From Ga0077560 sp046330435 (GTDB taxonomy: Bacteria > Actinomycetota > Thermoleophilia > Miltoncostaeales > Miltoncostaeaceae): a stretch of 64,000 bases of DNA. Where the stretch lies: positions 124,001 through 188,000 of the forward strand of contig JAXLST010000009.1 in the NCBI GenBank assembly GCA_046330435.1, in the 5' to 3' direction. Positions 34,741 through 43,316 of this stretch are shown here, piece by piece; positions within the stretch are counted from its first letter, which is position 1, and each line of letters begins with the position of its first letter. The notes under the pieces are model-generated. The model was not told the DNA's origin, searched no databases, and saw only the letters and a list, made by a program, of their open reading frames with translations. The position numbers and the translations under genes were made by a program.

Positions 34741-35085
34741 TCACCGCGCGGCCCCGCCGGGCAGGACGCGCACCCGGTGCCACGGGCCGATGCGCCGCAC
34801 CGCGGCCAGGTCCATGCGCACCTCGCCCGCGTGGGGATGCCGGGCCAGGTATGCCTCCGCGGCCCGGTGCAGGCGCGCGGCCTGCGCGGCGCGCACCGGC
34901 TCGGCGAGGGCCGCCGGGTCCGACCGGGCCTTGACCTCCACGAACGCGAGCACGCCGTCGCGCTCCGCGACCAGGTCGAGCTCCTCGCCGCCGCCGCGCC
35001 AGTTGCGCGCCGCGATGCGCCACCCGCGCCGGGCGAGCCGGCGCGCGACGGCGGCCTCCGCGGCCGCTCCCCGGGTCGATGCCAT
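34741..35085 (-). CDS. yraN: UPF0102 / YraN-family nuclease-fold protein
   Basis: 114-residue protein of the PD-(D/E)XK fold, commonly next to rnhB. Motif residues are in GGEELDLVAERDGVLAFVEVKAR, with the Asp, Glu and Lys of the fold all present. Cellular role is not established. The ATG at 35085 gives the usual family start (ATRGxxAE-like: MASTRGAAAEAAV). Confidence 0.93.
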   Translation of the reverse strand: MASTRGAAAEAAVARRLARRGWRIAARNWRGGGEELDLVAERDGVLAFVEVKARSDPAALAEPVRAAQAARLHRAAEAYLARHPHAGEVRMDLAAVRRIGPWHRVRVLPGGAAR

Positions 35086-35159
35086 GCACCGAGGCTGCCA
35101 GTGGGAGGCGCGCGGGTGGCGCGCGCACCGTGCCGGAGGGCGCGCGCCCGCGTGCCGGT

Positions 35160-35477
35160 TCAGTCGCCGGGGTAGGCGATGATCTCCACGGCCATGCCGG
35201 GGCCCTGCACGTAGAAGCTGCGCGTGGCGTCCCGGTGGGTGCTCACCTCGGCGCCGTGCTCGGCGGCCAGGCGGTCGAGCTCGGCGTTGCCGACGCGCCA
35301 TGCCAGGTGGTCGGGGTGCTGGTCGGCCACCACGAACGCCAGCTTGGCGCCGCCCGCCTCCACCAGCGCCCAGGTCGCGTCCTGGTACCGCACCTCCGCT
35401 CCCGGGATGGTCCCCAGGTACCACTCGACGGCCGCGGCGATGTCCGGGACCCGCTGTGCGACGTGATCGAACCGCAT
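35160..35477 (-). CDS. Glyoxalase/VOC-superfamily protein
   Basis: 105-residue member of the vicinal-oxygen-chelate fold. It starts MRFDHVAQRVPDIAAAVEWY and ends VEIIAYPG. Potential metal ligands are His5, a His in DHLAWRV and the Glu in VEII. A similar layout is seen in methylmalonyl-CoA epimerases and lyase-like proteins, but the substrate is unknown. An AAGGAGGACGC site precedes the ATG, so it is translated efficiently on its own. Confidence 0.85.
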   Translation of the reverse strand: MRFDHVAQRVPDIAAAVEWYLGTIPGAEVRYQDATWALVEAGGAKLAFVVADQHPDHLAWRVGNAELDRLAAEHGAEVSTHRDATRSFYVQGPGMAVEIIAYPGD

Positions 35478-35609
35478 GCGTCCTCCTTGGTCCCCCACAG
35501 GGTAGGGCGCGGCGGCGGCGGGCCGCGCGGGGATCCCGCGCGTCTCCCGCGCGTCCGGCGTCACATCCGCGCCTGGAGCCGTGACGGGGCGGCCGGGAGC
35601 ATGCCCGCC

Positions 35610-37127
35610 ATGGTCTCCCGCCTGGTCTCCGCCGCCGTCATCGGCCTCCAGACCGCCACCGTGCAGGTGGAGGTCGACCTCCGTCCGGGGCTGCCGGCGT
35701 TCGCCGTGGTCGGGCTGCCGGACGCGGCGGTCCAGGAGTCCCGGGAGCGCGTGCGCTCGGGCATCGTCAACCAGGCGTTCGCCGTGCCCGCGCGGCGGAT
35801 CGTCGCGAACCTCGCCCCCGCGGACCTGCGCAAGTCGGGGCCGCAGTACGACCTCCCGATGGCGCTGGCCATCCTGGCGGCGTCCGGGCAGCTTCCGGCC
35901 GAGGCGGTGCGGGGCGTGGGGGCGGCGGGGGAGCTGGCGCTCGACGGGGCGCTGCGCCCGGTGCCCGGCATCCTCGCGATGGCCGAGCACGCGTCCCGCA
36001 GCGGCTGGCGGCGGCTGGTGGTCCCGGCCGCTGCGGCGGCCGAGGCGCGCCTCGCGGGCGGGGACTGCGAGGTCGTCGCGGCGACCTCCCTGCGCCACGC
36101 GGCGGACCTGCTCACCGGCCGCGTGGAGCCCGGCCCGCCCCAGGACCTCCCGCAGCCGGAACCCGGCCCGGCCGGGCCGGACCTCGCCGACGTGCGCGGC
36201 CAGCATGCGGCCCGGCGCGCGCTCGAGATCGCCGCCGCGGGCGCCCACTCGCTGCTGATGATCGGCCCGCCGGGCGCGGGCAAGACGATGCTCGCCCGGC
36301 GGCTCCCGGGGATCCTCCCGCCGCTGTCCCGTGAGGAGGCGGTGGCGATCACGCGCATCCACTCGGTCGCGGGGCTGCTCGATCCCGGCCACCCGCTGGT
36401 GTCGCGGCGGCCGTTCCGCGCCCCGCACCACAGCATCTCGGTCTCCGGTCTGGTGGGCGGCGGCAGGTTTCCCCGGCCGGGCGAGCTCACGCTCGCGCAT
36501 TTGGGCGTGTTGTTCTTGGACGAGGTCTGCGCGTTCGCCCCGTCGGTCCTCGACGCCCTGCGGCAGCCGCTGGAGCATGGCGTGGTGGACGTCGCCAGGG
36601 CGATGACGACGGTGCGGTTCCCTGCCCGGCCGTTGCTCATCTGCGCCGGCAACCCGTGCCCGTGCGGTTTCGACGGCGACCCGGAGGGGCGGTGCGTGTG
36701 CCCGCCGGGGCGGGCGGAGGCCTATCGCGCCCGGCTGTCCGGACCCGTCGCGGACCGCATCGACCTGCGGATCGACGTGCCGCGCCTGGGACGCGACGAG
36801 CTGCTGGGCGAGGGTGCCGCGGAGGCCTCGGCGGCCGTCGCGGAGCGCGTCCGCGCGGCGCGCACCGCGGCGGAGACGCGTGGCCAGGAGGTCCCGAACG
36901 CCCGCCTCGGGCCGGAGGCCGTGCGCGCCGCGGCGGCGCTGGACCGGGCGGGCACGCGGCTGATGGGCCGCGCCGTGGACCGGCTGGGGCTCACGGCACG
37001 CGGCTTCGACCGTGTGCTGCGGGTGGGGCGCACCGTGGCCGACCTGGCCGGGGCGGAGCGGGTGGGGGAGGACCACCTGCTGGAGGCCATCGGCCTTCGT
37101 GCCCCCGCGGCCACCGAGGGCCCGTGA
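35610..37127 (+). CDS. comM: ComM/YifB-type AAA+ ATPase (Mg-chelatase-like)
   Basis: 505-residue AAA+ protein that promotes branch migration during natural transformation in characterised species. The N-terminal ChlI-like domain is about 1-180 (GLPDAAVQESRERVR). The ATPase core has Walker A GPPGAGKTML and Walker B VLFLDEV, the Cys-rich insert NPCPCGFDG...CVCPPG, and a C-terminal lid. I use the ATG at 35610; an ATG three codons earlier is possible. The stop overlaps dprA, and the pairing supports a DNA-uptake role. The 130 bases before it contain only GC-rich sequence. Confidence 0.94.
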   Translation: MVSRLVSAAVIGLQTATVQVEVDLRPGLPAFAVVGLPDAAVQESRERVRSGIVNQAFAVPARRIVANLAPADLRKSGPQYDLPMALAILAASGQLPAEAVRGVGAAGELALDGALRPVPGILAMAEHASRSGWRRLVVPAAAAAEARLAGGDCEVVAATSLRHAADLLTGRVEPGPPQDLPQPEPGPAGPDLADVRGQHAARRALEIAAAGAHSLLMIGPPGAGKTMLARRLPGILPPLSREEAVAITRIHSVAGLLDPGHPLVSRRPFRAPHHSISVSGLVGGGRFPRPGELTLAHLGVLFLDEVCAFAPSVLDALRQPLEHGVVDVARAMTTVRFPARPLLICAGNPCPCGFDGDPEGRCVCPPGRAEAYRARLSGPVADRIDLRIDVPRLGRDELLGEGAAEASAAVAERVRAARTAAETRGQEVPNARLGPEAVRAAAALDRAGTRLMGRAVDRLGLTARGFDRVLRVGRTVADLAGAERVGEDHLLEAIGLRAPAATEGP

Positions 37128-38236
37128 CCCTGCGCGCGGAGGAGGCCGCGGGCCTCGCGCGGGTGGCCTTCACGCTGGGCCGCGACCTGCAGCGCGCGGC
37201 ACGTGCCGCGGGCGGGCCGGGGCCGCTGTGGCGCCTGGGCGGCGCGGGCCTCGCCGAGGCCCTCCGGCTCACCGGGTCCGCGGCGGCGGAGGCGCGCGCC
37301 GCCCGCGATGCGGTCGACGCCGGCGGTGCGCTCCGGGCGGTGCGGGAGGCGGGCCTCGAGGTGCTCCCCCTCGGCGGCGACGGCTACCCGGCGCGGCTGG
37401 CCGAGGTCTTCGACCCACCGTTCGCGCTCATCGCGCGGGGATGGGGGAACGTGCGGGCGGCGCTCGCCGAGCGGCCGGTGGTGGCCGTGGTCGGGGCGCG
37501 GCGCGCGACGCCGCCCGCCCGCCGCTTCGCCCGGGCGCTGTCGGCCGACCTCGCCGAGCGCGGCGCCGTGGTGGTGAGCGGCCTGGCGCTGGGCATCGAC
37601 GCGGAGGCCCACGCCGGGGCGCTCGAGGCCGGCGGACTCACCGTGGCCGTGCTGGGATGCGGGGCGGCGTCGGGCTACCCCCGGGCGAACGCCGCCCTGC
37701 GGGCGCGCATCGGCGCGGAGGGCGCCGTCTGCGGCGAGTACTGGCCGGACACCCCGCCCGCGCCGTGGCGGTTCCCCGCCCGCAACCGCATCGTGTCGGG
37801 GCTCTCGCACGCGGTGGTCGTGGTGGAGGCCGCCGGCCGGTCCGGGGCCCTCATCACCGCGGACTTCGCCCTGGAGCAGGGGCGCCCCGTGCTGGCCGTG
37901 CCGGGCTGGCCGTGGAGCGACGCGGCCGCCGGCTGCAACGAGCTCATCCGCGCGGGGGCCGCCGTGTGCACCTGCGCCGGGGACGTGGTCGCGGAGGTGC
38001 CGCACCCCGGCTGGTCGGCGCCCGGCGGCGGCGACGCGGCGGGGCCGGTGCTGGAGGGCCTGCCGCGCGACGTGCACGAGCTGCTGCGCGGCGCGCCCCG
38101 CCGGGCCGACGAGGTCGCCGCGGCGCTCACCGCGGACCCGGCGGCCATCGCGGCCGCGCTGGCGTTCCTGGAGCTCGAGGGGCTGGCTCTGCGGGGCGAC
38201 GGGCAGCGGTGGTGGGCCGCCCCCACCCGCGGCTGA
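37124..38236 (+). CDS. dprA: DNA-processing protein DprA
   Basis: Binds incoming single-stranded DNA and loads RecA. The Rossmann core has VVGARRATPPARRFA, VSGLALGIDAEAH and PARNRIVSGLS. The C-terminal winged-helix domain is about 310-370. The N-terminal part (1-95) is Ala-rich and less conserved. 370 residues, start GTG overlapping the comM stop. Confidence 0.94.
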   Translation: MTLRAEEAAGLARVAFTLGRDLQRAARAAGGPGPLWRLGGAGLAEALRLTGSAAAEARAARDAVDAGGALRAVREAGLEVLPLGGDGYPARLAEVFDPPFALIARGWGNVRAALAERPVVAVVGARRATPPARRFARALSADLAERGAVVVSGLALGIDAEAHAGALEAGGLTVAVLGCGAASGYPRANAALRARIGAEGAVCGEYWPDTPPAPWRFPARNRIVSGLSHAVVVVEAAGRSGALITADFALEQGRPVLAVPGWPWSDAAAGCNELIRAGAAVCTCAGDVVAEVPHPGWSAPGGGDAAGPVLEGLPRDVHELLRGAPRRADEVAAALTADPAAIAAALAFLELEGLALRGDGQRWWAAPTRG

Positions 38237-38254
38237 GTCCCGCCGGGCGGGAGG

Positions 38255-40357
38255 TCAGCCGGCGGGCGCCGGCGTCACCGCGTAGGCGTCGAGGATCCGC
38301 GACGCCATCTCGGCGATGGTGCGCCGCAGCGCCACGGGCTCGAACAGCACGGCCTCGCCCTGGTGCTTGAGGATCTCCTTCACCAGCCATTCCTCGCTGG
38401 AGTAGGGGATCTCCACCAGGACCGACCCGTCGGGGTGACGCTCCCACGAGGGGTGCTCCTCGATCATCCAGCGGGCAAGCTCCGCGCTGCACCACACCGA
38501 CGCGCTCTGGGCCATGGTCGACCGGTCGGAGGCGGCGGTGCCGTACGGCAGGTACGGGCCGCTCGCCGTGATCTGCGGGCGGCGGGTGAACCGCTCGTCG
38601 GTGACGGTCGCGCTGCGGACGCGGTCCAGCCGGAACGTGCGCTGGTCCTCGGCCCGGCGGCAGTACGCCACCAGGTACCAGGCGTCCCGTGAGTTCACGA
38701 GCAGGTGCGGCTCGATGACGCGCTTGGTGAGCGCGCCGCGGGACTCCGTCCAGTACTCGATCTCCAGGACCCGCTCGTCGCGCAGCGCCCGGTTCACCGC
38801 GGCGCTCACCGCCTGGTTCGCCACCTGGGCGCGGCCGATCTCGACCTCGGGGAGGTTCTCCTCGCCGATGGCCTGCTCGATCTTCTCCCGGGCGGACGCC
38901 AGGGCGTCCTCGGTCTCGATGGGCAGGCGGTCCCCGATGAACTCCAGGGCCCACAGCAGCGCCTTCGCCTCGAGCGGCGACAGGCGGGCGGGCCGGGCGA
39001 ACCGGTCGCCGTAGGTCTCCTTGGTGACCGCCACCACGTCGCCCTCGATCTGGGCGTACAGCGCGTAGCAGCCGCCCCCGAAGTTGATGAGGTTGAGCAG
39101 CACCAGGTCCTCCTCGAGGACCTTCCGGTCGATGTTCAGCGCCGCGCGGAGCTCCGACACCGGCACGTGGGCGTCCGGGGAGTCGCCGCAGGCGTTGAGC
39201 AGGCGCGTCATGAGGGCCAGCAGCCGCGCGAACCGCTCGGCCGGCACGACCTTGTCGGGCGACGGCGGGGCCTGCTTGGGCGGGGCGGCCGGCCGGCGCT
39301 CCTCACGCGTGACGCGGATGCCGCGCGGCCGGTCGGCGCCGTCCCCGGCGTGCCGGGACCGCACCAGCTCGAGGGCCCGGCGGGCGGCGTCGCGCAGCTC
39401 CGGCGGGTCGGCGACCTCGGCCTCGGATCCCAGGGACAGCACCCAGGTGAGCAGGGCCTTCGTGGAGGTGAAGTCGGTGGTGTAGACCCCGGAGCCGTCG
39501 GCGCGCACCTCGCAGCGGCCGTACGTGCCGAACATCTGCTCCACCCACCACGCGACCATGGGGGACAGGTTGATGGTGGCGGGCTGGGCGTCGTCGTCCA
39601 GCTGCCACGGGGCCCGGTCGCGGTACGGCGACACGTCGAAGTCCGACGGCGGGGCGAAGTCGTGCTCCGCCCGGGTCTTGAACGTGATGCGCCCCTCGAT
39701 GCGGGACAGCCGGAAGATCCGCGTCGCGCCGCGCTCGTGGGAATGGCCCACCATGTACCAGTTGCCGCCCAGGTACAGCAGCGAGTAGGGGTCCACCTCG
39801 CGCTCGCTGCGCTCGTCGCGGCCGATCGAGTAGTACGTGAAGCGGATGGTCTTGCGGCGGCTGATCGCCGATTCGATCTTCGACAGGTGCGCGGCGACCT
39901 CGGGGGAGTAGTCCCCGCCCAGCAGGTTCACCGACACGGTGCGCGCGGCGTGGTCGTCCAGCGGGCTCGGCCGGCCGAGGGTGAGGTGCTGCAGCGCCAG
40001 CCGCAGCGGCTCGGCGTACGCGAACTGGCCCTCCAGCAGGTACAGGCACGTGTGGAGCGCCGAGAGCTCCCGCTCGTCGAAGTCGATCTGCGGCAGGTAG
40101 TAGTTCTCGGCGGGCAGCGCGTACAGGTCGCCCTGGAACGGGTCGTCCGTGGGCCGCTCCACCGCGAGCTTGAGGCCCATCGACTCGATCTCGCCGCGGT
40201 CCGCGTAGAAACGCCGCAGGAACGCCTGGTCGCTCATCCCGCCGTACCCCTCGACCGACTCGTGGATCTCGTCGGCGGTGACGGGCCGTTGCTGGGACAT
40301 GAGGAACGCGACGAGCGACAACTGTCGCACCAGCTTGTCGTCGTCCCTCATCGCCAT
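38255..40357 (-). CDS. Fused PafB-PafC-type WYL transcriptional regulator
   Basis: 700-residue protein made of two tandem HTH-WYL units. Unit 1 (about 1-330) has an N-terminal HTH (VTADEIHESVEGYGGMSDQ) and a WYL core (IRFTYYSIGRDERSEREV, DPYSLLYLGGNWYMVGH). A Pro-rich linker (about 350-375) leads to unit 2 (about 376-700), with VLEIEYWTESRGALTKRVIEP and DAWYLVAYCRRAEDQRTFRLDRV. In mycobacteria PafB and PafC are separate proteins that activate the LexA-independent DNA-damage response; here they are one chain. The partners comM and dprA lie upstream on the other strand. Confidence 0.88.
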   Translation of the reverse strand: MAMRDDDKLVRQLSLVAFLMSQQRPVTADEIHESVEGYGGMSDQAFLRRFYADRGEIESMGLKLAVERPTDDPFQGDLYALPAENYYLPQIDFDERELSALHTCLYLLEGQFAYAEPLRLALQHLTLGRPSPLDDHAARTVSVNLLGGDYSPEVAAHLSKIESAISRRKTIRFTYYSIGRDERSEREVDPYSLLYLGGNWYMVGHSHERGATRIFRLSRIEGRITFKTRAEHDFAPPSDFDVSPYRDRAPWQLDDDAQPATINLSPMVAWWVEQMFGTYGRCEVRADGSGVYTTDFTSTKALLTWVLSLGSEAEVADPPELRDAARRALELVRSRHAGDGADRPRGIRVTREERRPAAPPKQAPPSPDKVVPAERFARLLALMTRLLNACGDSPDAHVPVSELRAALNIDRKVLEEDLVLLNLINFGGGCYALYAQIEGDVVAVTKETYGDRFARPARLSPLEAKALLWALEFIGDRLPIETEDALASAREKIEQAIGEENLPEVEIGRAQVANQAVSAAVNRALRDERVLEIEYWTESRGALTKRVIEPHLLVNSRDAWYLVAYCRRAEDQRTFRLDRVRSATVTDERFTRRPQITASGPYLPYGTAASDRSTMAQSASVWCSAELARWMIEEHPSWERHPDGSVLVEIPYSSEEWLVKEILKHQGEAVLFEPVALRRTIAEMASRILDAYAVTPAPAG

Positions 40358-40463
40358 GGGGGCTCAGGGCTCGGGCGGGAGGACACTAGACGCCGGATGA
40401 TAGCTCCGAATGGGCCGCGGGACCGCATCGGTTGCCGGTTTCGGCTCCCGCCGGGGGGACTGG

Positions 40464-40469
40464 TACCCT
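40464..40469 (+). promoter_or_regulatory. Probable -10 element (TACCCT), leaderless
   Basis: TACCCT lies exactly 6 bases before the ATG at 40476, repeating the spacing seen at rpe and mqnE. The two -10 elements at rpe and here are identical. Confidence 0.6.
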
Positions 40470-40475
40470 GGCCGC

Positions 40476-40730
40476 ATGACCGTTCTGGAGCATGTCTACG
40501 GCGTCCCCTCTGAGGACGAGCTGGCGATGCTGGTGGGCGCGGCGACCCCGCACTTCGCGATGCAGATCCACGCCCGCGTCGCCTCGTACGCGCGGCAGCT
40601 GCCCGACACCCACCCGCGGCAGGCGGAGCTCAAGCGCCACCTCGCGCGTCTCGAGGAGATCGCGCACCACGGCGAGCACGGCGGGCAGACCACGCCGGAC
40701 CTGCCGCAGCACGGCTCCCTGAACGCCTAA
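40476..40730 (+). CDS. Small hypothetical protein (84 aa)
   Basis: 84-residue, mostly helical and His-rich protein (MTVLEHVYGVPSEDELAML; HARVASYARQLPDTHPRQAELKRHL; EEIAHHGEHGG). No family recognised. A clean leaderless promoter motif 6 bases upstream argues that it is real. Its TAA stop overlaps the TAG stop of the convergent Nudix gene. Confidence 0.7.
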   Translation: MTVLEHVYGVPSEDELAMLVGAATPHFAMQIHARVASYARQLPDTHPRQAELKRHLARLEEIAHHGEHGGQTTPDLPQHGSLNA

Positions 40731-41347
40731 CCGGCGCCGCCCGCGCGGAGCGCGTCCCGCACCACCTCCGCGAAACCGCGGAGGATGCGGGCGGTCGCGC
40801 CCCACACGTCCTCGCCGCCCACGGGGTACCGCAGCTCCGGCACGCCGGCATCCGCGGGGATGACGGCGTCGATCGCGAGGATCTCCCCGAGCGGCACCTC
40901 GAGCACCCGCCCCACCTCGGGGTTCGGGTCGGGCACGGGCCGTTCCGGCAGCAGGCCCACGACCGGCGTGACGATGTAGCCGGTCACCATCGTGTGGACG
41001 TCGTCGAGCAGCCCGACGACCTGCACGGCCTCCGGAGGGATCCCGACCTCCTCGTGCGTCTCGCGCAGCGCCGTGGTGGTGAGCGAGCCGTCGTCCTCCT
41101 CCCACCGGCCGCCCGGCAGGCTCACCTGGCCGCGGTGCAGGGGCAGGGTGTCGGCGCGCTTGGTGAGCAGCACGTGCGGGTGGCCGTCCACGTCGAACAG
41201 CGGCAGCAGCACGGCGGCGCGGCGCCCGGGGGCGTCGGAGACCACGCGCTCGCGCCCGGAGAGCACGGCCCCCAGGAACGCGGCGAGCACGGCGGCCGGC
41301 GGCAGCGCCTGGCGCCGCGGCTCGGGTGCGGGGGGCGGCGAGTCCAC
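40727..41347 (-). CDS. Nudix hydrolase, CoA pyrophosphatase-like
   Basis: 206-residue hydrolase of nucleoside-diphosphate-linked compounds. The Nudix box is complete from GGRWEEDDG to RETHEEVGI (REXXEE at 95-100). The preceding stretch LLTKRADTLPLHRGQVSLPGG is the CoA pyrophosphatase (NudL) signature, so CoA or acyl-CoA is the likely substrate. GTG start with TACACT 7 bases upstream on the same strand, a leaderless arrangement. Confidence 0.9.
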   Translation of the reverse strand: MDSPPPAPEPRRQALPPAAVLAAFLGAVLSGRERVVSDAPGRRAAVLLPLFDVDGHPHVLLTKRADTLPLHRGQVSLPGGRWEEDDGSLTTTALRETHEEVGIPPEAVQVVGLLDDVHTMVTGYIVTPVVGLLPERPVPDPNPEVGRVLEVPLGEILAIDAVIPADAGVPELRYPVGGEDVWGATARILRGFAEVVRDALRAGGAG

Positions 41348-41354
41348 GGTTCCG

Positions 41355-41385
41355 AGTGTACGCCCCGCATCCCGCCGCCTACACT
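41355..41385. promoter_or_regulatory. Divergent pair of leaderless promoters
   Basis: On the minus strand, TACACT (41360-41355) lies 7 bases before the Nudix GTG. On the plus strand, TACACT (41380-41385) lies 6 bases before the GTG at 41392. The two genes therefore diverge from a spacer of only 44 bases with identical -10 hexamers. Confidence 0.55.
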
Positions 41386-41391
41386 CGTGCG

Positions 41392-42123
41392 GTGACCGCC
41401 CCTCGCGTTCCCGACGGCTGGCTCATCGCCGCCGCCGACCCCGACGGCGATGCCCTCGAGGCGGCCGTCGCCGACCTCGTGACCCGGCTGGGCGCGGCGC
41501 AGGCCGCCGCGGCGGGGCTGGCCGGCGTGCCGCCCCTGGGCCTGCGCGCGGTCGAGCTCGCGGCGGCGCCCGCCCACTACGTGTGCGCGTTCGAGGGCCC
41601 GGCGTTCCTGGTGCTGGACCCCGCCATGCGGCCCCTGGCCTCCCGCCACGCCGTGATGCGGCACGCCGCGGCGGGCCTGCTGTGGGAGCAGCTGGAGGGC
41701 CTGGTGGACGCCGGCCACCTGCGCGCGCTGGCGGCCGCGGGCGGACGGCTGCTCGCCGTCGGGCTCGAACCCGACGCCGCCGCGGACGCGGTGCAGGAGG
41801 TGGTGCAGGCGGCCCTGCGCGTCGCGTCATGGCGGGAGGGGCCGCTGCGGGCCGTCGCGTCCATGACCCAGGTGGACGTGCTCTCGACGCTGCAGGAGCG
41901 GCTGCACGCCGCCTACGTGCGGTTCGTCGCCGCCACCGAGCCCCTGGTGGAGCGGCAGGACCAGCTGGGCGAGGAGCTCGTCATGGCCCTGCGGGGGTTC
42001 GAGGAGGCCGCCGGACTCGGCGGCGCCGGCGAGCGCCTGGCGGACCGCATCGGGCTCATGCTGCCCGCCTGCGACGAGGGCGCCGCGGAGATGGCGGCGG
42101 CCCATCTGACGCCCCTCTCCTGA
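41392..42123 (+). CDS. Hypothetical Ala-rich protein (243 aa)
   Basis: Unrecognised soluble protein, predicted helical with a few strands (AHYVCAFEGPAFLVLDP, GGRLLAVGLEPDA). The second half contains a long amphipathic helix (VDVLSTLQERLHAAYVRFVAATEPLVERQDQLGEE split over two turns). GTG start chosen from the -10 TACACT 6 bases upstream. It precedes the dehydrogenase gene by 66 bases. Confidence 0.7.
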   Translation: MTAPRVPDGWLIAAADPDGDALEAAVADLVTRLGAAQAAAAGLAGVPPLGLRAVELAAAPAHYVCAFEGPAFLVLDPAMRPLASRHAVMRHAAAGLLWEQLEGLVDAGHLRALAAAGGRLLAVGLEPDAAADAVQEVVQAALRVASWREGPLRAVASMTQVDVLSTLQERLHAAYVRFVAATEPLVERQDQLGEELVMALRGFEEAAGLGGAGERLADRIGLMLPACDEGAAEMAAAHLTPLS

Positions 42124-42175
42124 CACCGGTTCCGCCTGCTCAGGGGCGGAATTCCGGGGATCCGGGGACCCGGCG

Positions 42176-42181
42176 TATACT
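42176..42181 (+). promoter_or_regulatory. Probable -10 element (TATACT)
   Basis: TATACT, the closest match to the -10 consensus in the window, ends 8 bases before the GTG at 42190. The transcript would start at or within one or two bases of the codon. Confidence 0.6.
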
Positions 42182-42189
42182 CGGAAGAC

Positions 42190-43281
42190 GTGGACCCCAA
42201 AACGATTGTCGTCATGGAGGGCGACCAGACGGGCCAGGAGCTGCTCGAGGAGGCGCTTCGCGTCCTCGACCCCGCCGTCTCAGGACTCCCTCTCGATTTC
42301 GAGCGATACGACCTGTCGCTCGAGAATCGCCGCGCGACGAAGAACCAGGTCGTGTTCGAGGCCGCCGAGGCGATGAAGCGCCACGGTTTCGGCCTCAAGG
42401 CCGCCACCGTCACCCCGGAGGAGTCGGGTGACGTCGGCAGCCCCAACGCGCTGCTGCGCGAGGCCATCGACGGCCGCGTCATCATCCGCACGGGCCGGCG
42501 GCTGCCGGGCGTGCGCCCCATCGGCGGCATCCATGCCCCCATCTCCATCGTCCGCATGGCCGTGGACGACGCGTACAACGCGAAGGAGCACCGGGAGGGC
42601 ACGGGCCTCGACGAGGTCGCGTGGCGTCAGGAGCACATCTCCCGCCGCACGTGCCGCGCCGTCGCCGAGTTCACCTTCCTGCAGGCGCGCCGCATGCACG
42701 CCCAGGTGTACGGCGGCCCCAAGTGGACCGTCTCGCCCGTGTACGAGGGCATGCTCAAGGAGGAGCTCGACGCCGCGGCGAAGCGCCATCCGGACGTGCG
42801 GTACCGGCCGGTGCTCATCGACGCCGCCTACGCGGGGCTCATCACCCACACCGGCGACGCGCTGGTGGTGCCGTCGCTCAACCGGGACGGCGACTGCCTC
42901 TCGGACATGGTGCTGCAGCTGTTCGGCTCCATCGCGGGCGCCGAGTCGCTGCTGCTGAGCTTCGACGAGGAACTGCGTGTCACGGTCGTCATGGCCGAGG
43001 CCCCGCATGGCACCGCGCCGACCCTGCAGGGCAAGAACGTCGCGAACCCCCTGGCGATGATCCTCGCCGGCGCGGCGCTGCTGGGCTTCATGCACGACGC
43101 CCGCGCCACGCAGGTCTCGCGCGGGATCTACGAGGCGGCCCTCGAGGCCGTCGCGGAGGAGCACCGCACCGCCGACCTCGGCGGGCACAGCGGCACCGAC
43201 GAGTTCACCGACGAGGTGATCAAGCGGCTCCGCACCAAGATGGACGTGTGGAGCTCCTTGGGGGAGTCCGCCGTCATCTGA
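42190..43281 (+). CDS. Isocitrate/isopropylmalate dehydrogenase family protein
   Basis: 363-residue beta-decarboxylating dehydrogenase. It opens TIVVMEGDQTGQELLEEAL. Substrate-loop residues are in SPNALLREAIDGRVIIRTGR, where the Ser-x-Asn pattern is closer to isocitrate than isopropylmalate enzymes. The cofactor region is EAPHGTAPTLQGKNVANPLAM. The loop GVRPIGGIHAPISIVRM is unusual. A role as NAD(P) isocitrate dehydrogenase is the best guess; the substrate is not settled. A strong hairpin follows the stop. Confidence 0.88.
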   Translation: MDPKTIVVMEGDQTGQELLEEALRVLDPAVSGLPLDFERYDLSLENRRATKNQVVFEAAEAMKRHGFGLKAATVTPEESGDVGSPNALLREAIDGRVIIRTGRRLPGVRPIGGIHAPISIVRMAVDDAYNAKEHREGTGLDEVAWRQEHISRRTCRAVAEFTFLQARRMHAQVYGGPKWTVSPVYEGMLKEELDAAAKRHPDVRYRPVLIDAAYAGLITHTGDALVVPSLNRDGDCLSDMVLQLFGSIAGAESLLLSFDEELRVTVVMAEAPHGTAPTLQGKNVANPLAMILAGAALLGFMHDARATQVSRGIYEAALEAVAEEHRTADLGGHSGTDEFTDEVIKRLRTKMDVWSSLGESAVI

Positions 43282-43297
43282 CGATCGCCGGGGACGG

Positions 43298-43316
43298 CCG
43301 GGCCCGCGGGGCCCGG
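43298..43316. terminator. GC hairpin between convergent genes
   Basis: CCGGGCCC (43298-43305) pairs perfectly with GGGCCCGG (43309-43316) around a 3-base loop. It lies between the dehydrogenase stop and the stop of the minus-strand gene at 43317. No T-run follows on either side. It probably acts in both directions, perhaps with Rho. Confidence 0.5.
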
